NCBI RefSeq assembly: GCF_000002875.2
Contig: NC_009389.2
Coordinates: 162,001 to 226,000, forward strand
DNA length: 64,000 bases
DNA from: Leishmania infantum JPCM5
Lineage: Eukaryota > Euglenozoa > Kinetoplastea > Trypanosomatida > Trypanosomatidae
Direction of reading: 5' to 3'
Both the position numbers and the translations under genes were made by a program. Positions within the stretch are counted from its first letter, which is position 1; the number at the start of each line of letters is the position of its first letter. Of the stretch, positions 42,201 to 50,658 are shown piece after piece. Under the pieces are notes generated by a model. It saw only the letters and a program-made list of their open reading frames with translations. It was not told the origin of the DNA and searched no databases.

Positions 42201-42433
42201 GCGTTGACCGACACGCCACTCATCAGGAACGTTGTCAGAATCGCGAAGTCCGCATCACTCAGGACGCACTCGAAGAAGGTGCGCCGGTCAACGCGTGTGT
42301 TGAGGAGGTCGATCGACTTGTCGCGGTAGTGCGCCGACCCAGGGTCCGGCGTATTACCAGCATCGGGCTGCAAGTAATACAAGAGCGGCAGCGGCCCACC
42401 GTTCTTCTCGATGGCCTCGCGGAACACCCGCAT
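39230..42433 (-). CDS. Ankyrin-repeat DHHC-type protein S-acyltransferase (Akr1-like)
   Basis: This 1067-aa protein joins N-terminal ankyrin repeats to a polytopic palmitoyltransferase core, the architecture of yeast Akr1 and animal DHHC17. Ankyrin units are seen at about 55-85, 155-245 (two or three repeats, for example GADVNAAMRGGQGQTPLMMAA) and 385-440 (GDTPLHCAV, GADVHAANHSGVTPLQLA). Two hydrophobic hairpins follow, then KKPLRAQYC and the catalytic box DHFC (687-690; C690 presumed nucleophile), NHRAF, and two more membrane segments. NLTFYDVE occupies the TTxE position. DHFC replaces DHHC and most zinc-ligand cysteines of the usual Cys-rich domain are absent; from general knowledge Akr1 itself (DHYC) has similar losses. 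It should S-acylate cysteines of membrane proteins. The start at 42433 follows a splice acceptor. Confidence 0.9.
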   Translation of the reverse strand: MRVFREAIEKNGGPLPLLYYLQPDAGNTPDPGSAHYRDKSIDLLNTRVDRRTFFECVLSDADFAILTTFLMSGVSVNATRDEDGASALHVAAAGTLEVLNDSDSQGGGGSGQMASGEGAGGGNMRGFHAATREKDELADDGDESSVSTSSILNPPCKNQLIISFLIDNGADVNAAMRGGQGQTPLMMAASRQNMRVVKLLLAKGADLSVQDAQGRTVLSYAVAYPHVMEVLRLWMGEEAFYAAAVRERLLHTACRSLGNAYAALYLIEQIGLDVNMSDDVDVAAAAASPAPVLPGQVLPVDPRNPRRDCIQNRSCAPGTAAMFFAADASDGRHSAWSLAQSSANAAPPTTNATTTAAAGNFAHPPCAGVGSLGAAAVEVVHMGTLHSGDTPLHCAVSAVDVALVRALLSKGADVHAANHSGVTPLQLARSPSSLAQSWKQYWKDELMVMLRPTSASAAAARRRHRELQRDNSPGKVRALLTAYSHANTTQSREKVVREEPALYLWKLYAPMDVVLLVATATLPHVFFYICCCVIRNFFVLLCLLPLIYGAYVGVQRLDRRRAQSRPLTDLGWCVGFVLAQGLCLPLCTTYYYYQYYSFNLEDHTAFSWWLVPAVTATGVLAAYVVLSSPGLVTSTEGQRKGIYASLRNVQGEYERELLYSIDLRTMVKKPLRAQYCPQLRRVVLRYDHFCGYLNTAIGGGNHRAFLWLQVALLSMLCCFYYYACEYRRLMNSVVGLARTSAAAGRAPGHSTTRVAAAMEVDRVIMEKFETALLATAWRRLVYTYSQVILPLMILMVVYALCTQLHAIARNLTFYDVEHSEDESSLYCFTLGSRVYSLFDNGIWANLREFFGWSSLTQKVYRVPQINPYLQQVVKDHQRWQLTGGDACCDNSDRQHQSCTHASGAVCKSGAAAAGTTTTAGTIARPAELGEGESTRAQQMLRAPHHEALAAAAASANVGGLPQGREAAQQERQSASQAEEGGEEHDEAEYYAGNGGRNDGSALAMHIFQEMVRSGRTDVGRRDAIEVMAHGGGADAETQQEWDAAVEKARQMYRFYLQSVGGAGDGDY

Positions 42434-42498
42434 GGTGACAGGAGAGCACACAGTCGAAGGACAGAGCAGATGGGCAAGTGGTAGTGGATGATGGATAG

Positions 42499-42555
42499 CT
42501 CGTGCGTGCGTGCGTGTGTGTTGGGGGGGGGCAGGTGAGGGAGGAGGGAGAGAGA
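42499..42555 (-). promoter_or_regulatory. Candidate trans-splice acceptor of the palmitoyltransferase gene
   Basis: A long minus-strand C/T tract (about 42522-42555) is followed by a CA/CG spacer and the first AG at 42499-42500, leaving a 5' UTR of about 66 bases. Confidence 0.45.
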
Positions 42556-43449
42556 TTTACCGCTGAAGAAGAAGTGCCGGCACAAAACGGCAGCCAAGCA
42601 AACAACGTACACACACACACACACTCAGAGAGAGAGAGAGCGATGCTCCACCGCGAATGCATGCGATAATGCGCCCGATGCACCTTCCACGAAAAAGCGG
42701 AGAAGCCCTCGCTCTGCCTCCCCACCCTCGCAGCGCAAGCGGCACACAAGCAAGAGGTGCTCAAAAGAAAACGCCCGCCAACCTGTGCTGGGCACTGATG
42801 CCGATGCTGCCAGCACAGGACGTGACAGGGGAGGGGAGGGGAGGGAGGAGGAGGCCACAACAACGCACGTGCACGCGGGTGCCTGTATATATATATATAT
42901 GTACAGAGCGACAGACACAGGCGACAGGGAGGGGCGAAGATGCGTTCGTCGAAACCCCACTTAACCAGAAAAAAGTTTGTGCGACAGGGAAGGGAAGGGA
43001 AGGGTCGCGGCGGCGGTGGTGGTGGTGGGGCAGAGTGGCGCCCGCGTGTGCGCACGTGTGGGAGAGACGGCGCGGCGGAATGCTTTCGCTGATACGAAGC
43101 GATATACAGCAACGATACAGAAAAAAACAAAACGCAAAATAGGATGTGCGAGCAGCTCGCGCTGGCGTGTGCGGGGGATCGACGTCTGCCTCTTGGAGGC
43201 AGGAGCCAGCGCGCTCGCAGGCTCGCAGGGGTGAAGGGGAGAGGCGAAGGGGCGGCAGGAAGGCGAAGATGGTGATGGCGGGGGGGGTGCACGACGGCAT
43301 GGATGCGTTGGGGCCGGACTAGGGCACGTTAGACATGCGTGCATATGTTGGCTTGGGCAACAACCCGCTGCCACCTCATCAGGAATCCTGCGTTGCGTTC
43401 GCTTCTCCGCCGCGTAACACAATCCAAGCAGCTGCAGACACACGTGTGT

Positions 43450-43816
43450 GACGGCCGTGTGCCGACTCGGTCGGCTGAGCGCGCGGCCCCCCTGCCCCTC
43501 ACACTCTGCCCTCCCACCCCTCCGCCTCGCAGGTCGCCTCGGGGCCACCCACCGGTGGACAGCGGGGGCCCGAGGGAGACACACACGACCCACGCGGGTC
43601 GCCCTGCCCAGCACATGGGTGGCACAGACGCGCGCACTGTCGCGGCACCATCCAGGACCTGACCCTGCTATGGCCAGGGGCGTTGCGGCGTTGGCGGGGA
43701 TGAAGGGGGGTGGGCTCTGCTTGGCCCGCCTTCCCCCCACACACACACAGATTGGGGGGGGGTACACCGGACCCTGGAATACCACGCACTGAGAGGTGTG
43801 TGTGCCTCGACGGCTT
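43450..43816. mobile_element. SIDER-like retroposon remnant, copy 2
   Basis: About 370 bases homologous to 10771-11160, same orientation, lying about 425-790 bases past the stop of the 347-aa gene and so in its likely 3' UTR. The 43455-43650 part is almost identical to copy 1; copy 1 has about 12 extra bases just after this core, and the rest is clearly diverged. Dispersed copies in 3' UTRs fit Leishmania SIDERs; the subfamily was not checked. Confidence 0.6.
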
Positions 43817-44240
43817 CCAGGCCTAATACACGCACGAACCTCAACAACAACACGCGTACGCAATGAGGTTGAGTGTCTCGACAGCGATAGATGACGGCAG
43901 GCGCCGTTCCTTACGAAGGTTATGGACAGCGAAGCACGGCAGGGGGGGAGGATGTGTTCTGTGCGCGTGTGCGTGTGCTGACGTGGGTTGGAGGGGGAGG
44001 GGGCTAGGGTAAAGCTGTGCGCGCCCACACACCCACAGGGGACAGAGAGAAAGTGTGGGTGCGAACGGCGCTCCAGGGGGCGGGATGTTTGCTCTGTTAA
44101 ACGATAAGAGCGGTAACGGTGCTGACACACTCGCCCCCCTCTTCGTCTCGCTGCGCTTTCCATGAGATCGAGCCACTTCGGCTTGCACCTCAGCCTACCA
44201 GCACTCACGGCTCACGCGCTGCCCAGAAGAAGAGGGCATA

Positions 44241-45284
44241 CTACCCCTCACGTGACCGCTTTCGATCCGCCAGCATGTTTGCTTCACCAAGCACTGCCTG
44301 CGCAACCCGTTCCACAGCGGCAGCAGCACCCGTCGCGAGAACGGCGCTGCTGCTACTCGTATCGGTGTTGCTACGCGCACTACCATCCGCCGCCGTCGCT
44401 GCTACAGGTGCGAAGAGGCGACGTACCGCCTCCTGTTCCTGTCGTGCCAGCTCCTCGAACGGCACCGCGTCGTACGCGCGCAGGCCGTCCAAGAGCCGGC
44501 GCAGCTTCGCCAAGCCCCGCTGCAGCTCTTCCCGAGACCCCGCGAGTCGCGTGAGCGCCTGCTCTATGTTTGCCTGCAGGGCATCTTCAGTCAAGGCCAG
44601 ACTCAGCTCTTCTGGTGTCTGGAGAAGACCCACGCCGCCTTGATAGCTTCGCTGCTGGTTATCGGTCGGCGAAGACGCAAGCGGCGAGGCGGCGAACAGG
44701 TCAACGGCAGCGCCTCGTGTTGTACTGCTCAGCGCTCCATCACAAGTGGACGCCGTCGCCTCCGTGCGGGGCGCCTGCGGCTGCTCCTGCAGTGGCGCGT
44801 TCACCCCCGTGCCGGGTTCTGCTTGTCGCACCTTGCACAGCTGCAGCGCCTTGCGGTAGCAGCCCACCTGCTTCGCCGCCTCTGCACTCGCGAGAAAGTG
44901 AGTCCAGACGTGCTCGTGCAGGAGGTGACAGCCGCCAACTGGGAGCAGAGGCGCGTCGATAAGGGCCCGCTGCAGCACCGCCGTCACCGCCAGCGCAGAC
45001 GCCGGGCTTGACGTCGCGGCTGTGCCAGAGGTGCTTGCCTGCGCGATCACCGCGCGCTGTGCTGCATCTAGCGCGCTGGGTATCGACAGTGCATCCTCCG
45101 TTGCAGCCGGTTGCGATGGTGGAGGGCGCAGAGAGCGGGGCGTCTCACCAATCAGGAACGGGTTGCGCGAGACACGCTCTAGCACAAACGACGCGAAGGA
45201 CGGCTCTGGTGCGCTGGCCGTTGGTGCGATGCTTTTCATGACTCCCGCGGCGGATGACAGCGAGGACATGAGCGGCAACGGCAT
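44241..45284 (-). CDS. Hypothetical protein, 347 aa
   Basis: No family is recognised. The protein is Ala-, Ser- and Leu-rich. The more ordered parts are an N-terminal segment (SFASFVLERVSRNPFLIGE), a helical stretch at about 110-145 (HEHVWTHFLASAEAAKQVG), and a Leu/Glu/Arg-rich region at about 225-305 that could form a coiled coil (ALTRLAGSREELQRGLAKL). It ends in a basic tail, DRKRSREG, which might be a nuclear signal. No membrane segment or catalytic motif is seen. The start at 45284 lies 41 bases below a good acceptor; a second Met five codons later is an alternative. Confidence 0.75.
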   Translation of the reverse strand: MPLPLMSSLSSAAGVMKSIAPTASAPEPSFASFVLERVSRNPFLIGETPRSLRPPPSQPAATEDALSIPSALDAAQRAVIAQASTSGTAATSSPASALAVTAVLQRALIDAPLLPVGGCHLLHEHVWTHFLASAEAAKQVGCYRKALQLCKVRQAEPGTGVNAPLQEQPQAPRTEATASTCDGALSSTTRGAAVDLFAASPLASSPTDNQQRSYQGGVGLLQTPEELSLALTEDALQANIEQALTRLAGSREELQRGLAKLRRLLDGLRAYDAVPFEELARQEQEAVRRLFAPVAATAADGSARSNTDTSSSSAVLATGAAAAVERVAQAVLGEANMLADRKRSREG

Positions 45285-45325
45285 ATCGGCTTGCTTTAGC
45301 TTTTTCGCGGCGTTCGGCGGCGCGG

Positions 45326-45347
45326 CTGTGGAGGAGGAGAGCGAGAA
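45326..45347 (-). promoter_or_regulatory. Candidate trans-splice acceptor of the 347-aa gene
   Basis: A compact minus-strand tract of C and T ends directly in CACAG, with AG at 45326-45327. This gives a 5' UTR of about 41 bases and excludes longer upstream readings of the same frame. Confidence 0.55.
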
Positions 45348-45947
45348 TACGTGCTGTGCGCGCGTGCGCGTTTCCGTGGGATGCTGCGTGGATGTTGGAC
45401 AAGGCAGAGAAGAGGCGGAGGAGGCTGTTGAGGGCACGCGGGGTGCGCGCAAGGAGGCGAGACGCCGGCGCTGCCGTGATCGCCGCCCGACATGAGGGCA
45501 GGGAGGGAATAGGGAGGGGCAGGGGATGGAGAGGAAGGCCCCGTGACAGAAGTGCCGTGGAGGGGCACATACGCACTTCCTGCACACAAGCGCGTCGGAG
45601 TGCGCACACACACGCGGAGAGAGAAGGGGGTTGTAGGTGTGGCGAAAGGAGAGAGCGCCCCCTGAAGAAGCAGAAGAAGAAGGCCTGCGCCGGCAACCGC
45701 GGTGGTGCAGCCGGCGGAGACCAGCGAGGGAGGCAACGAAAAGAATGCAGTGCCCTCGGCGTGGGTGGCGGGGCGGAGGGCGAAGAGGACCGAGACGACC
45801 TGCGAGCGAGACGAGAATGGAAGCTCGCACGAGTGGTGAGGCGAGGGAAGAGAGAAACAACGCAAGCGACAAGATATCACCGTGCGCGCACCGCGTGACG
45901 TTGATGTCGATATGCGGGCGCTGCTCGCCGTCTCCCCTGCCCTTGCT

Positions 45948-46500
45948 CTACTCTAGCATCGTGCGGCTCTCGATGCGCTGAACAGCTGCGGCGGAGCTGG
46001 CGGGCAGGGGCTGAGGCTGGAAGAGGGCACCGGGCAGGAGGAAGACGTAGCGCAACAGGAAGGTGACGCTAAGAAGGACGATTTCCCAGCATGCACACTC
46101 CTCAACAGGGCTCACCGGTTGCCTCGCCACCCTTGTCGCTTGCGAAGGTTGGGCCGCGGCGTTGGCGCTGGTCTGATCTGCTGTTAGTCGCAGTGATACC
46201 GCCTGCCGCGAGTCCAGCGTTTCGGCCCGCTTCGCATCTGCCTGTCGTCCCCGGCTGCGAAGTGAAGATGCGCCGCGCCTGCTCTGCCCGCCGCGTCCAC
46301 ACACGCCCAGCGTTCAGGGGCGCCTGATGCCTCTCCCCTCCCCCCACCGCCACCGCCACTGCTGGCGCCTTTGTGGGCCCCCGTTGCCACGGCCGCCGCC
46401 GTCTCCAGCCCCCCCCCCCCCGGCGCACGACTTGTAAAGCATCAACGCGACAAACACTCACACTGCCGGTAGTCCCACAGAGCGTCGGAGAAGGCGCCAT
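45948..46500 (-). pseudogene. Possible small membrane-protein ORF, frame-disrupted
   Basis: The minus frame ending at TAG 45948-45950 has coding-like composition with GC-rich third positions. It contains a hydrophobic segment (WEIVLLSVTFLLRYVFLLPG) near its C-terminus. This frame has no ATG before a stop at 46314-46316. A candidate ATG (MAPSPTLCGTTGS) lies at 46500 in another frame, with a 13-C run between them. At least two frame changes would be needed to join them. It may be a decayed small gene, a sequencing error in the homopolymer, or chance. Confidence 0.25.
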
Positions 46501-47443
46501 CCTCGTCGTCTTCCCCTTACAGCAGCGTTGCGTGCGACGATGGCCGGCAGGCTATCTAGTACCGCTGCTGCCGCCGGTTCCGCCCTCCCCCCTCTCCCCC
46601 TCCCCTTGTCGCATCGCTCTGCTTCGTTTGTCGCTGCGGCTGTGGCCGCCTTGGCGGTGGCGGAGACGATGATGGCGGTGATGCACCAGTAGCAGCATCA
46701 CTGCCTGTCGCCTAGTCTCGGCGTTCGGTGAGACGGGGAGCAGGCGATGTTGCAGGGGAGCGCCCGTCAGAGGGAAGGGCAGGGCGTGGATGCGGTGGGG
46801 GAGAGGCAGGCCGCATCTTCCGTGCGGGACGTGCGCGAGTGTGCGTGGGTCTGCGGAGACGTGATCGAGGAGAGCCCCACATATCAAAACAAGTGAGGGG
46901 GCGAGCGAGCGCGAGGTAAAGAGACGTGAGGCGAGGGTGGGTGGAAGATGGGAGAGATGCACAGAGAGACGCCCATCAAGCAGGCTCGTGCGCAACGTTT
47001 CTGCTTCTGTCTCGATAGCCGGCACGCACCAGCTGGCCGCGCGCGTGTTTTCCACCGCGAAAGATGATGATGGTGGATGACGGCGCTTGAATCGCTGCTG
47101 GAGGGTGGCGCGCGATGCGGCTGCACAAGATTGCCCAGAGAGAGAGACTTGAGTAGACACACACCCACACACACAAACCCCCAAAGCAGGCGAAGAGAAA
47201 TCGAGAAGACGGGGAGAGGATGGCCGAAGGCGATGATGGTGAGGAGTGAGGAAGAAGGACGGGGCAGCCCATATCGAGTCATATACATCTCCCTCCCGCC
47301 AAACGCCTCGCCCATCACCGGCGACGACGTTCAACGACGCTGCACGCCGCCGCGCCACCACCACATGCCAAGCGCAAACAACGACCGTGAAGTGTTTCTT
47401 TGCCCCCCCCCTCCATCCACACCCACAGACGCACGCACACGCG

Positions 47444-47444
<1 letters not shown>

Positions 47445-47483
<39 letters not shown>
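47445..47483. repeat. CA microsatellite
   Basis: A long (AC)n run of about 39 bases in the region downstream of the RING/EF-hand gene; the longest pure CA tract outside the tandem array. Confidence 0.85.
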
Positions 47484-47484
<1 letters not shown>

Positions 47485-47938
47485 CACACAACGCGCACAC
47501 GTGTGTATGCACGCTGGTGAAGTCTCCCCCCTCCCTCCTCCAATAAGAGGGCAATATGCAGCGAACAAGGGAAAAGCAGAGCACCTGCAAACCACCGAGA
47601 GAAGCAGTACAGTCAACCACACGCATGCACACGCACGGCGGACATCACAACAGTCCTTCTGCCTTCCACAAACGCCGCTGTGAGGCGGCCTGTCCATCGC
47701 TTGGAGGCGACTCCTATTAGGCGATCCTCTCTGCCTCTTCGCATACAGGCACAGCCGGGCGGTGATGTGGGCGGGTAAAACTGCTGCACATACACAATTC
47801 GCGGCCGTCGAGGTCAGCGGGCCGTGCCATTCACAAGTGTGTGTGTGTGTGTGCGCGGGAAGGGGAGAGGGAGGGGGGAGGGAGGGAGGGAGGGGCAAAT
47901 CCTCGCTTATTCTGTGATGGGTGGGCGTCCAAGTGCCG

Positions 47939-49717
47939 CTACATCACCACGCATTCTTCATCACCGCGGCTGCCACGCCCGTTCTGTCGGTGCAGCCGTG
48001 AGGCCGGCGCAGCCTTCGCGGTTGGGCTTGCTTCTGGCCGTTGCTGACCAATAACAGGCGACGCCGCGACGCCGCCTACGGTGCCGCCGCCGCTGTTCAC
48101 GAAGCGCTGCTGTTGCCGTTGCTGCCATTGAGAGGGCGCTCTTAATGGTGACATGGGAGGCTGCGCCAGAGAGGTATAGCTGGAGGCTCCGTAATGCTGG
48201 GCGTGCAGCTGTGTGTACGGGTGCAGCGATGCCTGCGCTGTATCGCTGAAGAAGCACTCGCTCACCTGCAGCGAGGCGGACTCGCTAGAGCCCGAGAAGC
48301 TGGACGCCCCGCCGCCTCCGATGCTCGCGCAAGCCCTCCTAGAAAGGTGCACCGGAGAAGAAGAGCCTGGCGCAGCCACGGGTTGTGGTCGACCGGATCC
48401 TGAGTGCGAGCTGCTGGAAACCGTGATGGAGATCGCTGGCGGCGGCGTCGAGAGGTCCCCTTCATGACCCGTCTTTATAGACTTCAGAGTCTGCAAGAAC
48501 TGCCGAAGGCTAACGTACCCGGTATGCTGCTCATCGCACAGCCGGAGGTGCCGCATCGCCTGCTCAGGCGTCTGCGCGTACCCGTGCCGCAAGCATAGGT
48601 AGCGGAAGCCGCTTGCGTCGATGACGCCGTTGTACTCGGGGTCGGCGGTTCGAAATTGCAAGAGGGCGTCGGTGTACTCGTACCGGCTAAGACCGAACAG
48701 CGCCGATGGGTCTGGCGGATGCGTGCTGAGCCAACGCAGAAAGTCGTCCTGGGAGACGTACCCCTTGCACGCGTGATCCATGCTGGCGAAGATAACGCCA
48801 ACGTCGTCCTCGCGCTGCACAAAGTTCATGCAGAAACACAAGTCTCGCAGCTGCCCAGCGCTCAGACGGCCGGCGCCGCCGTCGAACATCATGAAGACTC
48901 CGACGAGTTGGTCGTACTCGATCTGCGAGAGCCCGTAGCGCCGCCACAGCTCTTGGGCGTGGGACGGCGAGGCGCTGGTCGACATGCAAGTATGCGACGC
49001 GCTGTCATTCGTGGGACCCGTATGTGGCGTCTGCAGCGGAGACGTGGCCATACACGAGCTGTTCACCGATACCGCCTCAGCAGGAACACAGTTGTGCGAG
49101 GGATCGACGCTGTCTCTCAATGGTGACATGTCGCTCGCTCGCAGCGTCGCCGACGACGGGTCGTCGCCGATGGGGATGTAGCCATCCTCAATCTCGCGCT
49201 GCGCCCGGCGCGGACCGTTGCGGACGGCGGGCGACGAGGCCGGCGGCGACGGGGACGCCTGTGCGCCGCCTTCTCGAGTCGGCATTCCCTCAGCCGGCGT
49301 CGATGCTGTCGAGAAGGCCACGTCTGACAGCCCGGTGGAGTGATGGTTCGACTTCACGGCGCCGTCCACCCCCGTGCACGTGTGCTGCTGCTCTGAAGAC
49401 TCTCGCGTCCCTCGCCAGTGGCAGTACCGACACTCCACCTCGATCATCAGCACTGAGTTCAGCAGCATACGGTTGGGCTTCTTCTCGCTCTGCAAGATAG
49501 TTTGGCACAGCGGGCACTGAAAGTTCTGCATGATCATCGGCTGCGCCGCGTGCTGCGCGCGGGCGGCGCCGATGCACCGCTTGCAGAAAATGTCGCCGCA
49601 CGGCACCAACTCCACCGGATCTGCCCAGGAGTCGTGGCAGAGCGGGCACAGAAACAGAGGGTCGATATTCTGCCCTGGCACCATCGTAAACTGCCGCAGC
49701 GGCAGCGGGACATCCAT
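47939..49717 (-). CDS. RING-type zinc finger protein with EF-hand-like repeats
   Basis: This 592-aa protein starts with a RING-like finger with ligands C24, C27, C40, D42, C45, C48, C68 and C71. It is the C3HC4 pattern with Asp at the usual His (CGDIFC instead of CGHxFC). A second small zinc motif follows at C96, C99, H112 and C114. After a Ser/Pro-rich linker, about 265-412 carries four EF-hand-like units. The loops include DHACKGYVSQDD (good match), DPEYNGVIDASG and DEQHTGYVSLRQ (degenerate). The C-terminus is Ser/Gln-rich. RING domains usually recruit ubiquitin E2 enzymes and EF-hands bind calcium; a calcium-influenced E3 ligase is an inference. The start is the first ATG after the acceptor. 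Confidence 0.88.
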   Translation of the reverse strand: MDVPLPLRQFTMVPGQNIDPLFLCPLCHDSWADPVELVPCGDIFCKRCIGAARAQHAAQPMIMQNFQCPLCQTILQSEKKPNRMLLNSVLMIEVECRYCHWRGTRESSEQQHTCTGVDGAVKSNHHSTGLSDVAFSTASTPAEGMPTREGGAQASPSPPASSPAVRNGPRRAQREIEDGYIPIGDDPSSATLRASDMSPLRDSVDPSHNCVPAEAVSVNSSCMATSPLQTPHTGPTNDSASHTCMSTSASPSHAQELWRRYGLSQIEYDQLVGVFMMFDGGAGRLSAGQLRDLCFCMNFVQREDDVGVIFASMDHACKGYVSQDDFLRWLSTHPPDPSALFGLSRYEYTDALLQFRTADPEYNGVIDASGFRYLCLRHGYAQTPEQAMRHLRLCDEQHTGYVSLRQFLQTLKSIKTGHEGDLSTPPPAISITVSSSSHSGSGRPQPVAAPGSSSPVHLSRRACASIGGGGASSFSGSSESASLQVSECFFSDTAQASLHPYTQLHAQHYGASSYTSLAQPPMSPLRAPSQWQQRQQQRFVNSGGGTVGGVAASPVIGQQRPEASPTAKAAPASRLHRQNGRGSRGDEECVVM

Positions 49718-50658
49718 GATGACGGCGAGAGAGGGTTGGTGGGTGCGTCCGTGTGCTCGTGCGTGCGTGTGTCTGTGTGCCTAATATCGATGCCCGTCCA
49801 CGGATCACCGCTGCCGGGGATGAACAGCAGAGAAACGCGATGCTAGCAGTGAATCCGCTGAGCAGCACGGCAAGAGCGATGTATGTGTCTATACGGAGCC
49901 CGTGAGGACGCGCAGAAGAGGCGCGTGGGGTGACGGTGGCAGGCAGACCTTGGGAGAGTGGACACGGTCAGGACACGCACACAGAGACATACCGGAATGC
50001 ACTGCAGCAGAAGACCAACGAGCTAACGAGCCACCACCAAGTAAGAGCAGCAACGAGAGAGAGGGAGAGGGGTGTCAGAGGAGAGAGTGTGCAGCTGTGA
50101 GCGTGTGCGTGTCCGGCACATGAGAGAAGGCTTTTAAATGGGCGATGGTTGCGAAACACCTGACTCGGCTGGCGGTGGTGGTGGTCTTCGTCGTCGTCTG
50201 GCGAGTCGTAGCGGTTCCACTGCCACAGAGAGAAAGCAATGAGTGCTGCAGCTGCGCCACGAGAGAAGGCGGGATAGATAGACTCGCACGGTCTCACGAG
50301 ATGTGCCGCCTCCTCGCCCTCGCATAGGTGCGCGTCGTTCTCATGAGCGCGTCCCCTCTTCCCATCTTCTTTGCCCGCGCAAGAGGTGCGTGTGTGTGTA
50401 CGTGTGTGCGTTCTTGCCCCCCCCCCCACGCAGGAACTTCAGGCGTGGCTGCTGTCTTTGAGATCACATCGATTGGGGAGTGGGAGGGGGGGGGCCGACA
50501 CACATATACATAAGATACACACACACACAAACGTTTACAGTGGCACAGTTCATTCCTCCGCCGGGGTGCACGCACGCACGCGTGCGGCTGGCCTGGTGCG
50601 TCGTCAGACACACATATACATAAGACACACACACACACTCTCTCTCCCACGCGCCGAG
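49718..50658. other. Intergenic region downstream of IFT139
   Basis: 0.94 kb with no supported gene, comprising the IFT139 3' UTR and the RING/EF-hand 5' region. It contains an imperfect direct repeat of a motif CACACATATACATAAGA with a following CA run, near 50499-50530 and 50609-50640. Confidence 0.55.
49811..49836 (-). promoter_or_regulatory. Candidate trans-splice acceptor of the RING/EF-hand gene
   Basis: On the minus strand a T/C-rich stretch (about 49816-49836) ends in GGCAG, with AG at 49811-49812, about 93 bases before the ATG. A later TTAG is a competing site. Confidence 0.35.

Larger units (their letters stand above)
42434..44240. other. Intergenic region upstream of the palmitoyltransferase
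   Basis: It contains the second SIDER-like element and the 3' UTR of the 347-aa gene, plus a TA run at about 42888-42900 and a GT/G-rich patch near 43010-43030. No gene is supported. Confidence 0.55.
45285..47938. other. Intergenic region (2.65 kb) with a possible broken ORF
   Basis: This gap separates the RING/EF-hand gene from the 347-aa gene. Apart from the candidate small ORF at 45948-46500, it holds a 39-base CA tract (about 47445-47483), a 13-C run near 46409-46421 and other purine/pyrimidine tracts. No intact gene is supported. Confidence 0.5.

Noticed and set aside
42434..42451. Extended start of the palmitoyltransferase six codons upstream
   Set aside because: The codon at 42449-42451 reads GTG on the minus strand; the first real ATG is at 42433.
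46552..47898. 448-codon minus-strand frame between the RING gene and the 347-aa gene
   Set aside because: It translates CA, C and T simple repeats into His/Thr/Cys/Val-rich sequence with no fold, and lies in presumed UTR.
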